Shown: positions 10,592-22,022, counted from the first letter of the stretch. The stretch is 64,000 nt of DNA from Diphasiastrum complanatum (GCA_029204225.1 MU832043.1:26212-90211); one strand, 5' to 3'. The notes: generated by a model from the sequence alone, not told the origin. Program-made: numbers and translations.

Positions 10592-11011
10592 TTATATCTT
10601 TGGCATCTCAAAATTGTATTTAGAACCTAGAACTCTAAGATATGTATTTAGTACATATTTAGGAGAATTTACAAATGCAAGTGTAGGGGGTGCATGAAGT
10701 AACATAGATAAACCATAGAATGAATTGTCATTCAAAATTGAGTCGACCTTTAAATTTACAAAATGGTCTAACTCTTCTCCTGATGTTGGAGGGGGGGACG
10801 TAATATGGGGAGATGTAGGATGAGACTTAGGAGTGGAATCTTTAGGAGACTGAGATTTAGGAGACTGAGATGCTAGAAGAGGAGATTTAGGAGAAGAGGA
10901 ATCTTTAGGAGGAGAAAAAAGAGACTGAGATGTAGGAGGAGAGGAATCTTCAGGAGGAGATTTTGAGGGAGAAGAACAAGGAGACCTCGAAGGAGATTTA
11001 GGTGAAACTAT
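10592..11011 (-). CDS. Candidate exon, Ser/Pro-Lys repeat protein
   Basis: The minus strand is open for 139 codons without an early ATG, so it looks like an internal exon. The N-terminal half is built of imperfect repeats of SPKS, SQSPK and SPPKDSS type. The C-terminal half is ordinary sequence (DHFVNLKVDSILNDNSFYGL; KYVLNTYLRVLGSKYNFEMP). Composition changes sharply at a TSPPPTSGEE hinge. The frame starts behind a TCTATAG/CTAG acceptor-like region. Unknown family; a gene or a transposon protein are both possible. Confidence 0.35.
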   Translation of the reverse strand: MVSPKSPSRSPCSSPSKSPPEDSSPPTSQSLFSPPKDSSSPKSPLLASQSPKSQSPKDSTPKSHPTSPHITSPPPTSGEELDHFVNLKVDSILNDNSFYGLSMLLHAPPTLAFVNSPKYVLNTYLRVLGSKYNFEMPKI

Positions 11012-11118
11012 CTAGCTATTAGAATATCCTATAGAGGAGACGACTTTGAATAAATATTGTTTTCATCGTTTTTTTGTGCTTAAATAGGACGAGCGTCCGT
11101 AATTATTGCCCTTGTGAA

Positions 11119-11491
11119 TGTTGGAACATGGATTACGGCGACAATTAATGCTTCAATATTTTAATAAATATTGGTGGGTCTAGGCTAATGATGATTCAAA
11201 AAGGCTAATAGTAGATCATTTAGTTAGAATTAAAGTTAGAATCACTGTGTTACTATACTGTGGGTCCTATCGATGGATAAGGATCAGTCGGCCTCGCCAC
11301 GAGGCAAGTCGACGGAACACGCGTCCTGCCAACGGCAACCTGAATCATGCATGGGTTGCCTGAGTGAACAACTATATGTACAGTGTAATTTCATTTTGTG
11401 AAATACAGTTGCTATGTGAGCTTGCTGAGGAGAGTGTTTTCTGTCTGTGTTACTGTGTAGCATGATCTGTGTTCCTGTGCAAAGCAAATTC
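11119..11491 (+). mobile_element. 5' LTR region of copia element A
   Basis: TGTTGGAAC begins at 11119. The segment ends shortly before an initiator-Met tRNA primer site at 11497. No second LTR copy is found because the element is cut off in RT. The exact right edge is uncertain. Confidence 0.5.
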
Positions 11492-11496
11492 TAAGT

Positions 11497-11508
11497 TGGT
11501 ATCAGAGC
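11497..11508 (+). other. Primer-binding site, copia A
   Basis: TGGTATCAGAGC, complementary to the 3' end of initiator methionine tRNA, is the standard copia primer site. Confidence 0.85.
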
Positions 11509-12806
11509 CGTACAAGGAGTGTACACAGTACAGTGTCGCCGTTGAAGAGAGCTTCGAGAGAACTGTCTTGTGAGAGTTCGGGGTTTTACGGCAGGTTGAA
11601 GACGAAAAGAGAAGCACTGGTGCACGGTTTCTAATTTATAGAGACTTGCTAAGCTCAACAGAGGGATTATTAGCCTGTGCATAGCATCAGACAGGGAAAA
11701 ATTTGGCGAAAAATTGACAATTTTGAAGCCAGCTGAAAATTGAAACCGGGCTCGGGGTTACAATTTTTATACATAACTGGTGATTTCTTCGCTGTTTGCG
11801 CACCGTTTTGGATGCCGTAAGGACAGGAAGGAAGCTAATCACATTGTCAACCAGCCATGGAGAGATTCTGAGGTTTATGTCAAAGATTTGTCTCCAGACA
11901 GTTAACCTAGCAGATTTGCGGTAAAAAGATGAAAAAAGCCACTTTGTCAAGTTGAGCTAAAATCACCGTTTCTCCACTGAATTTCCTAACTGAACACTCT
12001 ACAGTCTTGGATTCAGTAGGGCGACCTTGCTCCAGGCCTCAGATCGTGCCCAAAACAATCCACATGAGAGTTTGATCTGATAATTTTCAGAGAAGGGAGG
12101 CGCGGCCATAGGCAGGGAGGTCGCGGGCTGTTCGCGCGCCCAACGCAATAGTCAGCTTAGTGTATCGAAGACCATAGCGACTGTAGGAGCATGGTTCGAT
12201 GCCCAGATGCAGTTTGGACCTTTGGATGAGGTGTCAAATGAATCGACGGTCCAGAATCTGTGATGGGAAAGAAATTTGGACCACAAGATTTGGTTCAGCC
12301 ATTGGATGAGCTTTGAATAGGGCCCTGAAGAAGTGAAGTGCATTATGGCCTTCAACTTCATTAAAAATTTTCATACGGAAAAGAGTTGAGTCCCTTTACA
12401 AGTGAAGAGTGAAGTTTCTTCAAGGTGAAGAAACAGTTCAAAAACTAGAAAAGTCCCTATTTTTGGGTCCTTTGCCCGTTTTGACCCAAACGAAAGGCTA
12501 TAACCTCCAAACGAAGGGCACCCGGACTGTACCTACAAGTACGATACAACAAAAAAGAGTGATTGCAGCGGAGAAAGTGTTCGGAGTACGCCAGAAGTGG
12601 TTTCACCATTCCACTGGGCACGTTGTTGGGAGTTGACGACTGAGTGCATTTCGGAAGGCGACGCCGATTTGGCTTTCAAATTGGTGGAAAAGCGGCAAGT
12701 GGCCTGGTAAGAAAAAAGTGCAAGTCATTATTTTCAACTTCTGACATTGTTGTTGGCCTTGACATACTGTTCTTAGCCTAAGGCATAAGTTTCAAGCAGT
12801 TTTGCG
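11509..12806 (+). other. Untranslated leader of copia A
   Basis: About 1.3 kb with no long ORF lies between primer site and gag. Such long leaders occur in large copia lineages. Confidence 0.5.
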
Positions 12807-13376
12807 ATGGCAAACATGGGAGAGTCCATTTTGAGTGAAAGTAGCAAATTGGACGGGATTTCCAACTATGCAGTGTAGAAATTCAAAATGAAAAACATAT
12901 TGATGGAGAAAGACGTGTGGGAAGTCGTCACATGTGATGAGAGAAGGCCGCCAAATGAAGCAAACATCAAAGTGTTCGACAAAAAGATGAGGAAAGCTTT
13001 GACCTTCATTAACTTGTCAGTGAAGGATCACATCATTACCCACATTTGTGATGCTATTACACCCAGACAGGCATGGGATGTGTTAAAGGAGCAGTTCGAG
13101 AGGTCAAATCCGTCAGGAATCATGTTTCTGAAGTCAAAGTTGAATAGTGCCCGCATGGAACAAGGAGAGCACATTCAGACGTACATGACCAGAATCAAGA
13201 CAATGAGAGATGAACTGCATTCTATTGGTGAGCGCATACGTGATGTGGAGCTGGTGCATAATGCATTATGCGGCATTGCAGAACCCTATCAAATGTTTGT
13301 GAGCGGAATAGCATCAAGAGAAAGATTGCCAACCTTTGACGAGCTTACAGGAACCTTGATGCAGGAAGAGCAATGA
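12807..13376 (+). pseudogene. Copia A gag (UBN2-type)
   Basis: The frame from ATG 12807 encodes KLDGISNYAV, then stop TAG where Trp of the motif NYxxW is expected, then KFKMKNILMEKDVWEVV. FINLSVKDHIITHI, AWDVLKEQFE and LPTFDELTGTLMQEEQ follow. This is the copia gag (UBN2/Retrotran_gag_2) pattern. It ends at TGA 13374 and the same frame carries on into the pol ORF, so two point stops separate it from an otherwise continuous gag-pol. Confidence 0.8.
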
Positions 13377-15417
13377 CGAGAAATGGTGAAAGCTAGACAT
13401 CAAAATACTGACGATCAGGCACTTGCGACACGCCAAAAACAAGGCAAGGGCAAGGGCAAGAAGAAGCCTAAGCAGCAATTTGTCAAGTCTCAAGAGGATG
13501 AGGGATCTTCCAGCAAAACTAAGAAGAAAGGCAAGTGCTTCCATTGTGGTAAAAAGGGCCATTGGAAGAGTGAATGTCGCAAATTCCTGGCGGAACAAGA
13601 TTTATGCGGGCCCATGAGGACCATGTCCTTAGGAAAAGCCTTCTATTTCATGACCTTTATTGATGATATGTCACGTAAGACGTGGATCTACTTCTTGAAG
13701 AAGAAATCAGATGCTTTTGATAACTTCAAGAACTTCAAAAACTTGGTCGAAAATCAGACAGGTAAGAAGATCAAAGTCCTAAGATCAGATAGTGGAGGTG
13801 AGTATAAGTCTAATGACTTCAATGATCTTTGTGATCAATGTGGGATTAAAAGACAATTTACGCAAGCTCATACTCCTTCTCTCAATGGTGTAGCTGAGCG
13901 CAAAAATCGTACGATTGTGGAAAGTGCCAGATCTATGCTAGCTGAGATGAAACTACCAAAAGATTTTTGGTCAGAAGCATGTAGCACGACAATCTATCTT
14001 CAAAATAGAAGTCCTACCATTGCTATACCAAAGATAACACCTGAGGAAGCATTCACGAAGAAGAAACCAAAGGTGAACCACTTGCGAATCTTTGGATGTA
14101 AGGCCTTTGTACACATTCCTAAGGAAGAGAGACGTAAACTCAATGTAAAAGCTATCAAGTGCATATTCCTAGGATATGATGATCGTGTGAAGGGCTATAG
14201 ATGTTTTGATCCGGTCGAAAACAAAATCCATACAAGTCGTGATGTTATCTTTGATGAATCCAAGATGTATGAAGATGAGGATGCTGAGAAGATAGACACA
14301 TCCAGTGGAAAAGATGGTATAATGAGGATACCACCTGATGATAATCCATTCATTGACCTTCCGAGTGATGAACATGAGGATACATCTCAAGATACTACTA
14401 ATCAACCTCAAGAAATAGGTTGGAGAGGTAGGGACAAACCTTTTGGTGCAAGAAGGATTGAAGTTGCAAGTGACAAACGCAAGGAGAAGGATGTACCGTG
14501 GAATACATTTTCACCAGGAAGCCGATCACCTGACAGAAAGCTCCCTAAGTGGTTTGAGAGATTGATGGAGAGCCGCGACATAGATGACTTTCCAGGATCA
14601 TCTAACCAGGGAGAGCTACGAAGATCAACAAGAGAGAAGATACTACCTGAAAGGTATGAAGCAAATTATGCTCTTTTATCTAGCATTATTCAAAGCAAAG
14701 AACCTTTGACTTATGGTGAAGCGAAGGATGATGACATTTGGGTCAAGGCCATGGGAGAGGAGATGGAGTCAATTGCTAAGCATAGCACATGGGACTTAGT
14801 AGAACACCAGTTGGCAGGAAACCCATTGGTTGCAAATGGGTATACAGGACTAAGTACCATGCAGATGGAAGTATAGCAAAGCACAAAGCAAGATTGGTGA
14901 TCAAAGGGTACGCACAAAATAAAGGCATTGACTATGAGGAGACCTTTGCGCCGGTTTGTAAGTGGAATACTCTACGTCTACTTATTGCTTTAGCTTCACA
15001 TTTTGGTTGGCCTTTGCATCAGATGGATGTGAAATCTGCTTTCCTAAATGGTGAGTTAGAAGAAAAAGTGTTCATGGATCAACCTGAAGGCTTTGTAACG
15101 AAAGGACAGGAAAATAAAGTATGTCGCTTGAAGAAAGCGCTTTATGGTCTTAAACAAGCACCACATGCGTGGTATAGCAGGATTGATGCCTACTTTTGTT
15201 CAAAGGGGATGGTGAGAACACATTCCGATCCAAATCTATATGTCTTATGCTTTGATGGTATGGTTGCTTTGATTGCTCTTTATGTTGATGACTTGATTAT
15301 TACAGGAAATAATCAAGAGATGATAGACATGATCAAGAAAGGCCTCATGGAATAATTTGAGATGATAGATCTCAGTCTGATGCATTACTGCCTTGGAATA
15401 GAAGTATGGCAAAAAGG
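13377..15417 (+). pseudogene. Copia A pol, protease deleted and RT truncated
   Basis: Order: Lys-rich linker, zinc knuckle CFHCGKKGHWKSEC (13527-13568), then immediately LCGPMRTMS and the integrase core (FIDDMSRKTWIYFLK; LRSDSGGEY; HTPSLNGVAERKNRTIVE), so the whole protease and GAG-pre-integrase region is deleted in frame. Integrase C-terminus (FGCKAFVHIP, CIFLGYDDRVKGYR) and the RT start follow. A frameshift near 14800 moves RT into another frame (14789-15355) with FAPVCKWNTLRLL, QMDVKSAFLNGEL and the catalytic YVDDLIITG (about 15280-15306). A stop at 15353 follows and the sequence is cut at about 15417. RNase H is missing. Confidence 0.85.
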
Positions 15418-15861
15418 ACATCTACCTTGTCTATTGCCCCTAGCAACCAAGATTTCTTCCTTTGTAATGAAACAAGCATCACCACCAAACTTTACCATGT
15501 ATCCTTTCTCTATCATTTGACCAACACTTAGCAAATTCTTTGAAAGTGAAGGAATGTAAAGAACACCATCAATTCTTGTTTTCCTATTAGTAGAGAGACA
15601 AATAGGAATTGAACCAATACCTTTAATCACACACTCACCACCATTGGCCATGTGTATCACTTTCTTGGCTCCATCGTAGGTGACCAAAGAAGTAAAGAAC
15701 TCCTTGTGACTAGTCATGTGTGAACTAGCTCCACTATCAATCCACCATGAATCTTTGTCACCTTCACTTGATATTGGACTTGAAGAGCACATCGAAAGAG
15801 AATCACCACCACCTAGATCCTCATGATTAGTAGTAAAGTTGATTTTGCTTGCTACCTTCAT
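15418..15861 (-). pseudogene. Copia B protease fragment
   Basis: The minus frame carries the copia aspartic protease site DSWWIDSGASSHM and the downstream strands VIKGIGSIPI and DGVLYIPSLSKNLLSVGQM. It stops near the junction with copia A, so GAG-pre-integrase, integrase, RT and RNase H are gone. Both elements point toward the junction at about 15418. Confidence 0.85.
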
Positions 15862-15930
15862 CTCTTTGCTTCTTCAAACATTCATTAGCAAAATGCCCTT
15901 TGATTTCACAATAAAAGCATTTCAGCTTAG
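15862..15930 (-). pseudogene. Copia B gag zinc knuckle
   Basis: The minus frame reads KLKCFYCEIKGHFANECLKK, a CX2CX4HX4C nucleic-acid-binding knuckle, between gag and protease of element B. It is frameshifted relative to the protease ORF. Confidence 0.75.
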
Positions 15931-16045
15931 ACTTATCTTTCTTTTAACCAAAATAAGAAGTCTCACCTTGATCTTGCCCTTTAGACCACTTGCCTTTGCC
16001 TTTGCCCTTGAACTTGCCTTTGATGAACATAGCCTCCTCTTCATA

Positions 16046-16651
16046 TTAAGATGCCGATGTAGAACCACCTCCTCTTGATTGAAGCCTATACTCCTCATTC
16101 ACCAAGATCTCTTGCAAATCCGCAATACTTGGCAAATACTTTTGAATAGCAAAACTCTGAACAAGATTAGCATGATCGTCCAACAAGCCATTAAGTATTA
16201 CTTGAACAAGTTCTACCTCCTTAATGCTTTCATCAATACATGCTAACTCATCATTGAATGCTTTAACCCTCAAAACAAAAGCATGAGTACTCTCTTCCTT
16301 CTTTGGCAAACTTTGAAAGATTTGCCTCCTAAGAGTAAGAACTCTTGATGTATACTTGGATTCATAAAGCTTCTTCAAAGCTTCTCAAGCCTCCAAAGAT
16401 GATGTGCACTTATCATTTTCCTTGAGAAGTTCATTGGTAGCATTCATCTTAATCATGTGTAGAGCTTTCTTTGCTCTCTTGTCATACCTCATTTGATCTA
16501 GAGGTACTTGAGGCCTCTCCTCCACACCTTCAACAATCTCCATCAACTCATTCATCTCCAATAAGGACTCCATCCTCACCTTCCAAGTAGAATAGTTGAT
16601 TGAGGTAAGCCTATCATTGCCTTCCAGCATGAATCCACCACTTGTAGCCAT
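16046..16651 (-). pseudogene. Copia B gag
   Basis: The gag from ATG 16651 includes NYSTWKVRMESLLEMNELME, AKKALHMIKMNA, then TGA at 16385 in place of Trp before EALKKLYESKY, then RRQIFQSLPKKEEST and LPSIADLQEILVNEEYR. The two halves are in the same frame, so one nonsense change breaks an otherwise good UBN2 gag. It ends in a Gly/Ser-rich tail at 16046. Confidence 0.85.
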
Positions 16652-17241
16652 GTTGTAATGACCTGATCTTCTTCTTTCAACCTGTTACAATGCACGAAGC
16701 ACTCTCTTGAATTTCAACAAATGAACTCAAGAAGAAATCACAAAGATATGGAACCTCTCAAATCTCTTCTAGCACTTCTTACTAGAAAATCAACACATAG
16801 AATAGTGAAATCTTGATCAAACTATGATCTATCCTCAATCTAATGATTCTTGCCACTTCCTAAGATTGAAACACACTCAAATGAATTTCAGTAACCTCAC
16901 AAACTAGAGATCCAATCAAAATTAGGGTTTTGACAAAATCACAAAAAATTGAATATCTCAAATTCTACATGCAATTTCTAGAAACTTGATATATCTTCTT
17001 GCAGACTCCAATGAGACCTTCCTAATGCACCAGAAATCATCTAAATACAGTAAGCCAAGTGCGAAATCGAAGTTGATCAAGTATATAGCCCTATATTGAG
17101 TTTTGACCTACAAAAGATCAATTCTACACATGCAAAAATGCTGATTTTTTAGTAGAAAATATTCTAGCATGCTCTAGCATTGGTGACTCCTCCAAATCCT
17201 TGCTAAAGATGGCTGATCCTTTCATAACCTGAAACACAAGA
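16652..17241 (-). other. Leader of copia B
   Basis: AT-rich sequence with no coding frame lies between gag and the primer site. Confidence 0.5.
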
Positions 17242-17252
17242 GCTCTGTACCA
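17242..17252 (-). other. Primer-binding site, copia B (variant)
   Basis: The minus strand reads TGGTACAGAGC, the initiator-tRNA site TGGTATCAGAGC with one base lost. It directly follows the LTR. Confidence 0.65.
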
Positions 17253-17905
17253 TGTGAAGGATTTCAGATCATTCAAGATCCAATCCATGTCCCTGATCTT
17301 TGGTTACAATAAGGAGCAAACTAACAATCCTGCCAATGTAGAAAAATCAGCATCTACATACAAAATGAGATGCAAACTCTAAGAGATACTAATCAAACAT
17401 GAACTGAAACATAAAATATGTTTTATATCCATACAATTATAGTACCCTAATGTATTTCACATGTGTGGAACCAAAAATAACAAAATATGAGCATTCTACA
17501 CACAAGATTGCAAGATATCATCATGAGAGTGCACCAATGAGTAGTAGAACCCAAAGAGAACCATGTATAATGATGAAATGAGAGAGAGAAGAGAGAAGAT
17601 GTGTCTCTCCACGAGTTACATCCTTTTATAGAGTGTCCAAACCCTATTTGGCCACTTGGCTTTCCCTCCAAAATGTAAACCCTACTATTTTTGGGTCTAG
17701 ATTCAATTCACCCAAAGTTCAAATTTGAATCTCTCTCAAAATAGACTACCAACTTTACCACACTTTCAAAAAGTGTTTATTAAATGTATTTTAAACTAAT
17801 ATAACTTCAAAAAGTCTATCTCTAAGTCTAAAATGAGTTTTGGCATCTTATTGACAATTTACCAAAATATGACTAACTAGACTAAACTAGTTGAAATCTC
17901 TCACA
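17253..17905 (-). mobile_element. 5' LTR of copia B
   Basis: The 653-bp segment starts TGTGAGAGATTTC and ends TTCACA on the minus strand, giving the TGTGA/TCACA short inverted termini. A TATA-like CTCTATAAAAGG lies near 17630. The 3' LTR was lost with the truncation at 15418. Confidence 0.75.
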
Positions 17906-18012
17906 CCACATACCCTACCATCATCCTCATAGACACTAGTGAGGGTATAGATAGAGATATAGCCAACCCCACCTGCCCATGCATTGAATCCACATGGAAG
18001 CACTCTAACCTG

Positions 18013-18138
18013 CTGTATCGTTCATTTGTGCATTTGTCTGAATCATTTAATTTGAACAATCTACTGCTAATTGTGGCGCTTCTGATCCTACACCCATCTC
18101 GCTCATCAGCTTCTGCTCGTTCCCATTGATTTCCGACA
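18013..18138 (+). mobile_element. 5' LTR (truncated) of copia C
   Basis: This matches 22023-22148 over about 126 bases with a constant offset of 4010, including GTGGCGCTTC and TTTCCGACA. It ends exactly at a primer site. The left part is missing. Confidence 0.8.
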
Positions 18139-18150
18139 TGGTATCAGAGT
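18139..18150 (+). other. Primer-binding site, copia C
   Basis: TGGTATCAGAGT, initiator-Met tRNA complement with the last base changed, immediately follows the LTR end. Confidence 0.8.
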
Positions 18151-18282
18151 GGGCTCTGTTCAGTAGTCTGTATTTCTAATGCGGATTATCAAGTCTTGTC
18201 TTTATCAAGACATCGTTCTAGCAAGCGTGCAGCCAACGTATTCTGAAATCGTTGTTTCTACCAACGATCTCACTCAACTAGA

Positions 18283-18907
18283 ATGGATTCATCTTCTAGT
18301 CCTTCTCTTATCAACAGACTCGATGGGAGCAACTACCATCTTTGGAAATTCAAAATGAAGCTCATACTACTAGCCAAGGAACCGTGGGACATCGTTGATG
18401 GCATAAAAGTAAAGCCTGAAGGTGATGCAGCTACTATCACCAAATGGAGACTGAAAAGATGGCAAGGCTTTTGCCATGATCACTCTCAATATCAAAGACA
18501 ATCAAATCAGTCACATACGTGCTACTCATGCTACTAAGGATGCATGGGACATCATAGCAACCCTCTACGATATCAGGGACGTCACCTCCAAACTCCATTT
18601 GAGGAAGAAATTCTTCACCCTGAGAATGTCTGAAGCAGTAAGTGTTTCAAGCCACATCAACAATTTCTCAAAACTTATGGAGCATATGACTGCAAGATCA
18701 CCCTTTCAAGAGTGGTTTCATTACTTCAACATGAAGAGACCAGAAGATCTGCAACCTCCTCAGGAACAGGGTCGGATTCTCAAGCTCTATATTCCAAAGA
18801 TCAGAAGTTCAGATCCAAAAAGAAGAGCAATATGCAGTCAGGATCGAATTTTGACTCAAGCCCGAATTTTGGCTCAAGGTCAAATTCAAATTCTTCATCT
18901 TTCGTAG
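18283..18907 (+). pseudogene. Copia C gag
   Basis: It begins MDSSSSPSLINRLDGSNYHL then WKFKMKLILLAKEPWDIVDG, a clear UBN2 gag start. A frameshift near 18470 moves to MITLNIKDNQISHIRATHAT and KDAWDIIATLYDIRDV, HLRKKFFTLRMSE. The end is Gln/Ser-rich. No zinc knuckle is visible between here and the protease piece. Confidence 0.8.
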
Positions 18908-19105
18908 AAACTATTCTATAGATACTAGACAACAGAATTTTGAAATTCAACAATGAGAAAATAAGCAGTCCCAACAACAAGCACATAGTGCTTCAACCAG
19001 TTTTTTGACCCAGCAACAAAAGGAAGATGAAGCAGCCTTCATGACCAAGGTCATAGACCAATATGATATCGATTCTTAGTATCTCAATTCTGAAGCATCT
19101 CAACC

Positions 19106-19438
19106 ATGACTCACCATGAAGACTGGTTCAAAGATTATAAATCTTTCACCCACTCTCGAGTTGTGCAACTTGGAGACAACTCATCACATTTGATTCATGG
19201 TCAAGGACCAGTCAGAATCAAATTTCAAAAAGGTGAAGTCAAGTTGTTGTCCAACGTTCTCCATGTTTCAAATCTGACCAAGAATCTGCTCTCAGTTAGC
19301 AGAATCACTGATTCAGGTCGGAGGGTCGAATTTGATACAAATGGATGCACCATCCTTGATAAATCCCGAAAAGTTTTAGCTTTCGGGAGAAGAAGTGACA
19401 ATCTCTACAAATTCAGCCACTATTATTCTTCCTGTTGA
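19106..19438 (+). pseudogene. Copia C protease fragment
   Basis: MTHHEDWFKDYKSF, VKLLSNVLHVSNLTKNLLSV and KVLAFGRRSDNLYKF are the second half of a copia protease and the start of the GAG-pre-integrase region. The DSGA catalytic segment is not intact. The copia match ends near 19438. Confidence 0.75.
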
Positions 19439-19680
19439 AAATTAAGCTCACAATTTCCTCCTTGGTGATATTATTTCTATTTCAAGATTCTTCCTGCACA
19501 TTCTTTTTCTTGATCAATGATCTAGGATCATATGCAACCTCTTTTGGGTTCTATGTCTGCTCATCTGATACTTGCAGGAATTATAAAGTTTTTCATTTTA
19601 TTATTTTGCAAAATTACTCTCATTCTGTGTGCAGAACAATGCTTGGTAAAATGCACAATATTTACGGTCAATAATTTAGC
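19439..19680 (+). other. Foreign filler inside copia C
   Basis: About 240 T-rich bases replace the integrase and most of the RT. CTTGCAG and GTGTGCAG acceptor-like sites suggest intronic origin. Nothing else is recognisable. Confidence 0.4.
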
Positions 19681-20005
19681 ATCGTTGACGCGGACGAGGA
19701 CGTCGCTGAAACGTTCCACTTCTGGATTTGTATTTTTATACAATCAAGGCCCAATCTCTTGGAACAGCCGAAAGCAGACCTCAGTAGCATTATCATCAAC
19801 CGAATCAAAGTACATTGCTGCCATGAATGCTACAAAGGAGAAAATTTGGCTAAGGCACCTGCTAGCGAAAATCGACCTTGCACAGTCACATCCAACGACC
19901 GTCTTTTGTGACAACCAAAGCACCATAGCTCTCTCTCTCTCTCAATCCAAGGTTTCATTTTCAAAGCAAAAGTGCGCCAATGCTGCTCACCTCGTGTCAT
20001 GATCC
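19681..20005 (+). pseudogene. Copia C RNase H fragment
   Basis: The frame gives STSGFVFLYNQGPISWNSRK, QTSVALSSTESKYIAAM, KIWLRHLL and TVFCDNQSTIALS, the standard copia RNase H with D, E and D catalytic positions. A CT-run near 19931 expands the usual Asn-Pro region, and the match ends at the junction with element D. Confidence 0.85.
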
Positions 20006-20009
20006 ATCT

Positions 20010-20110
20010 CCTAGAACAGTGTATCTGGAGGAATCGATTTGTCGAACGTCAGCAATTTGTCGTCACAAAGTGCGACGTGGCTCCTGAGTCAAGAACTATG
20101 TCTTAAACAT
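20010..20110 (-). pseudogene. Copia D protease active-site fragment
   Basis: The minus frame reads VLDSGATSHFVTTN and then hits TGA. The DSGATSHF motif is diagnostic of copia protease. The remainder is cut at the junction with the oppositely oriented copia C RNase H. Confidence 0.75.
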
Positions 20111-20349
20111 CGGCTGTGGATGTTGCACATATAGCAGTGCACAAATAAGCAGTAGGACTTCTCCTAGTTCAGTCTTCAGCCATCTTTGAGGATTCGGGCT
20201 CCTCCACATATGATGTGTTGTTCGTGCATTCCCTTTCTTGTGACAATGTATGCAATCAATCTTTGGATTCAGCCAACATTTATCCACTATGTGGCCGTCA
20301 CGTCTGCATCTGTCGCATGTCTTCTTGTCGTTCCCTTGCTGTCTGTGCC
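20111..20349 (-). pseudogene. Copia D zinc-knuckle region
   Basis: The minus frame gives CDRCRRDGHIVDKC, a canonical CX2CX4HX4C knuckle, followed by CIHCHKKGNARTTHH, a degenerate second knuckle. Two knuckles in series occur in some plant copia gags. Confidence 0.75.
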
Positions 20350-21074
20350 TCCCTTTTGATCTACCTTCTTGAGTTACCTGCTTATGCTGGTTCTAATATG
20401 ATCTCCTTGTCGACTCCCTCAGGTTGAGCCTTCTTTTTTGCTGGTCTCTATTGCTATAGGGAGCTTGATCAGATTTGTTCTTGTCGTCGTAGTGCTCTCT
20501 AGCTTCGACTTCTTCCTTGATGTCGATGACTGCCTTGTCGAGGTCATTATAGGATCTTTAGCCAGCAATGTCTGGGTTGTCTGGAACGATCGTGGTAAGG
20601 AGCACAACAAGTAACTGAGCTGCTTCTCTTGTGAGATTGCATGTTCTGCTCTGACGTTGTGTAGCGATATGAACATATTCTTCATCTTCCTGATGAAGTT
20701 GGTGAGCTCTTTGCCATCCCATCTTAGATAGGTAAGATGATCTTCTAGATGCATTATCTGATTTTGTGACTTGGTCTGAAATCTGATGATGAGTGTATCC
20801 CACATCTCTCTAGCATTAGAGATTGATGCGGGGTCAAGGGTAATGTTGTCTTTGATGGAAGAGAGATGATTGCTACTGCTCTATCATTCTTCTCTTTCCA
20901 TTCTCGAAGTTCTTTGCCTATGTTGGCTGGCATCTCTTTGGTGCCATCTACCCACGGCCATAACGCTTCTCCTCTTAGGATTAGCGATGTCTTTACTTTT
21001 CAAGCAAGAAAGTTTGATCCGTCTGCTTCAAGTACCGTGCATATTTTTGATGGGATGTTGTGTATGGAGGCCAT
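20350..21074 (-). pseudogene. Copia D gag
   Basis: ATG at 21074 starts MASIHNIPSK, then LEADGSNFLA followed by TGA where Trp is expected, then LILRGEALWPWVDGTKEMPA. A frameshift near 20865 leads to AREMWDTLIIRFQTKSQNQI, MHLEDHLTYLRWDGKELTNF and a Ser/Thr/Lys-rich tail with a further frameshift near 20560. A decayed UBN2 gag. Confidence 0.8.
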
Positions 21075-21107
21075 AGTCTTAGTGACGAGGCTTTGATTGA
21101 GCCTCTG

Positions 21108-21120
21108 GCTCTGATAACAT
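21108..21120 (-). other. Primer-binding site, copia D
   Basis: The minus strand reads TGTTATCAGAGCC, the initiator site with one substitution, directly next to the LTR end CCAACA. Confidence 0.65.
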
Positions 21121-21650
21121 TGTTGGCAAACCGTAGGCCGAATAGTCGGGTTGCTCTAATGGAACCCGAGTGTTCCTGATTAGGCGACGTTTTCGGTTAG
21201 AGCTCAGATGGAGCCGATCTGTCAGATAAGGCTATTGCCTCAAGCCGCCATCAATCATCCTTCAAACTGCAGATAGCTTTTGCTAATCTGACAATGAGTT
21301 TATGAAAAATAGCAGACAATGTCTAGTGACAGCGGAAACATATCTATTGAAAAATTAAACAAGCACCACAACATTCAGAGTTTGCACGTTGAGTAGAGAA
21401 GATGCAACTCGTCCACATTAAAACCGAGTGTACATTAGTTCTTTCTTGAGCGATGTTTGTTTCTCAGATCAACACGTCGGCGTGAGAGAGGTGTTCTCTT
21501 CTAGAACTGTCTTACTTCCTTGATACGCACCTCATTGAGTGTTGCGTTCAGGATTCTCTATATCTGTATATTTCTCTATCTCTGATCCAATACATATATC
21601 ATGCTGAATTAGGTTACAAGATTGATTAGCTATAGTTTAAGCTAAGCATT
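21121..21650 (-). mobile_element. 5' LTR of copia D (outer edge approximate)
   Basis: The inner edge on the minus strand is CCAACA next to the primer site. The outer edge is not clear, so 21650 is a guess. ATATACAGATATAGAG near 21560 could be the TATA region. Confidence 0.5.
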
Positions 21651-22022
21651 CGTTTGAATACGTTTCTGTTAACGTTGCATGGCGGCGGTGGATCATGATA
21701 GTTTGAAAAAAAACTTCATGCCCGAGTACCTGAGGTATTCGATAGTTCGTTCTGACCCTGACTTGCATATGGATACTCTGAAGTGTCAGCCTGACCCGAA
21801 GTGTCGGCCTTCTGAGTATGTGGCGAAAAAGCCGAAGGTTGGTTGAAACATTATCTTGGGTCATTTTAGACCTAGTGTTTTTATCAAGATGCGAAAAACG
21901 CGAACTGTGCGACAAACAGTTCAAATATGCAGATTGTGCAAAAACTAGTTAAACTATGCAGCAATCTAAAAGACAAGGAAAAAATACTAAGGCTTTAAAG
22001 TAGAAACTCAATGTTTCTTCAA

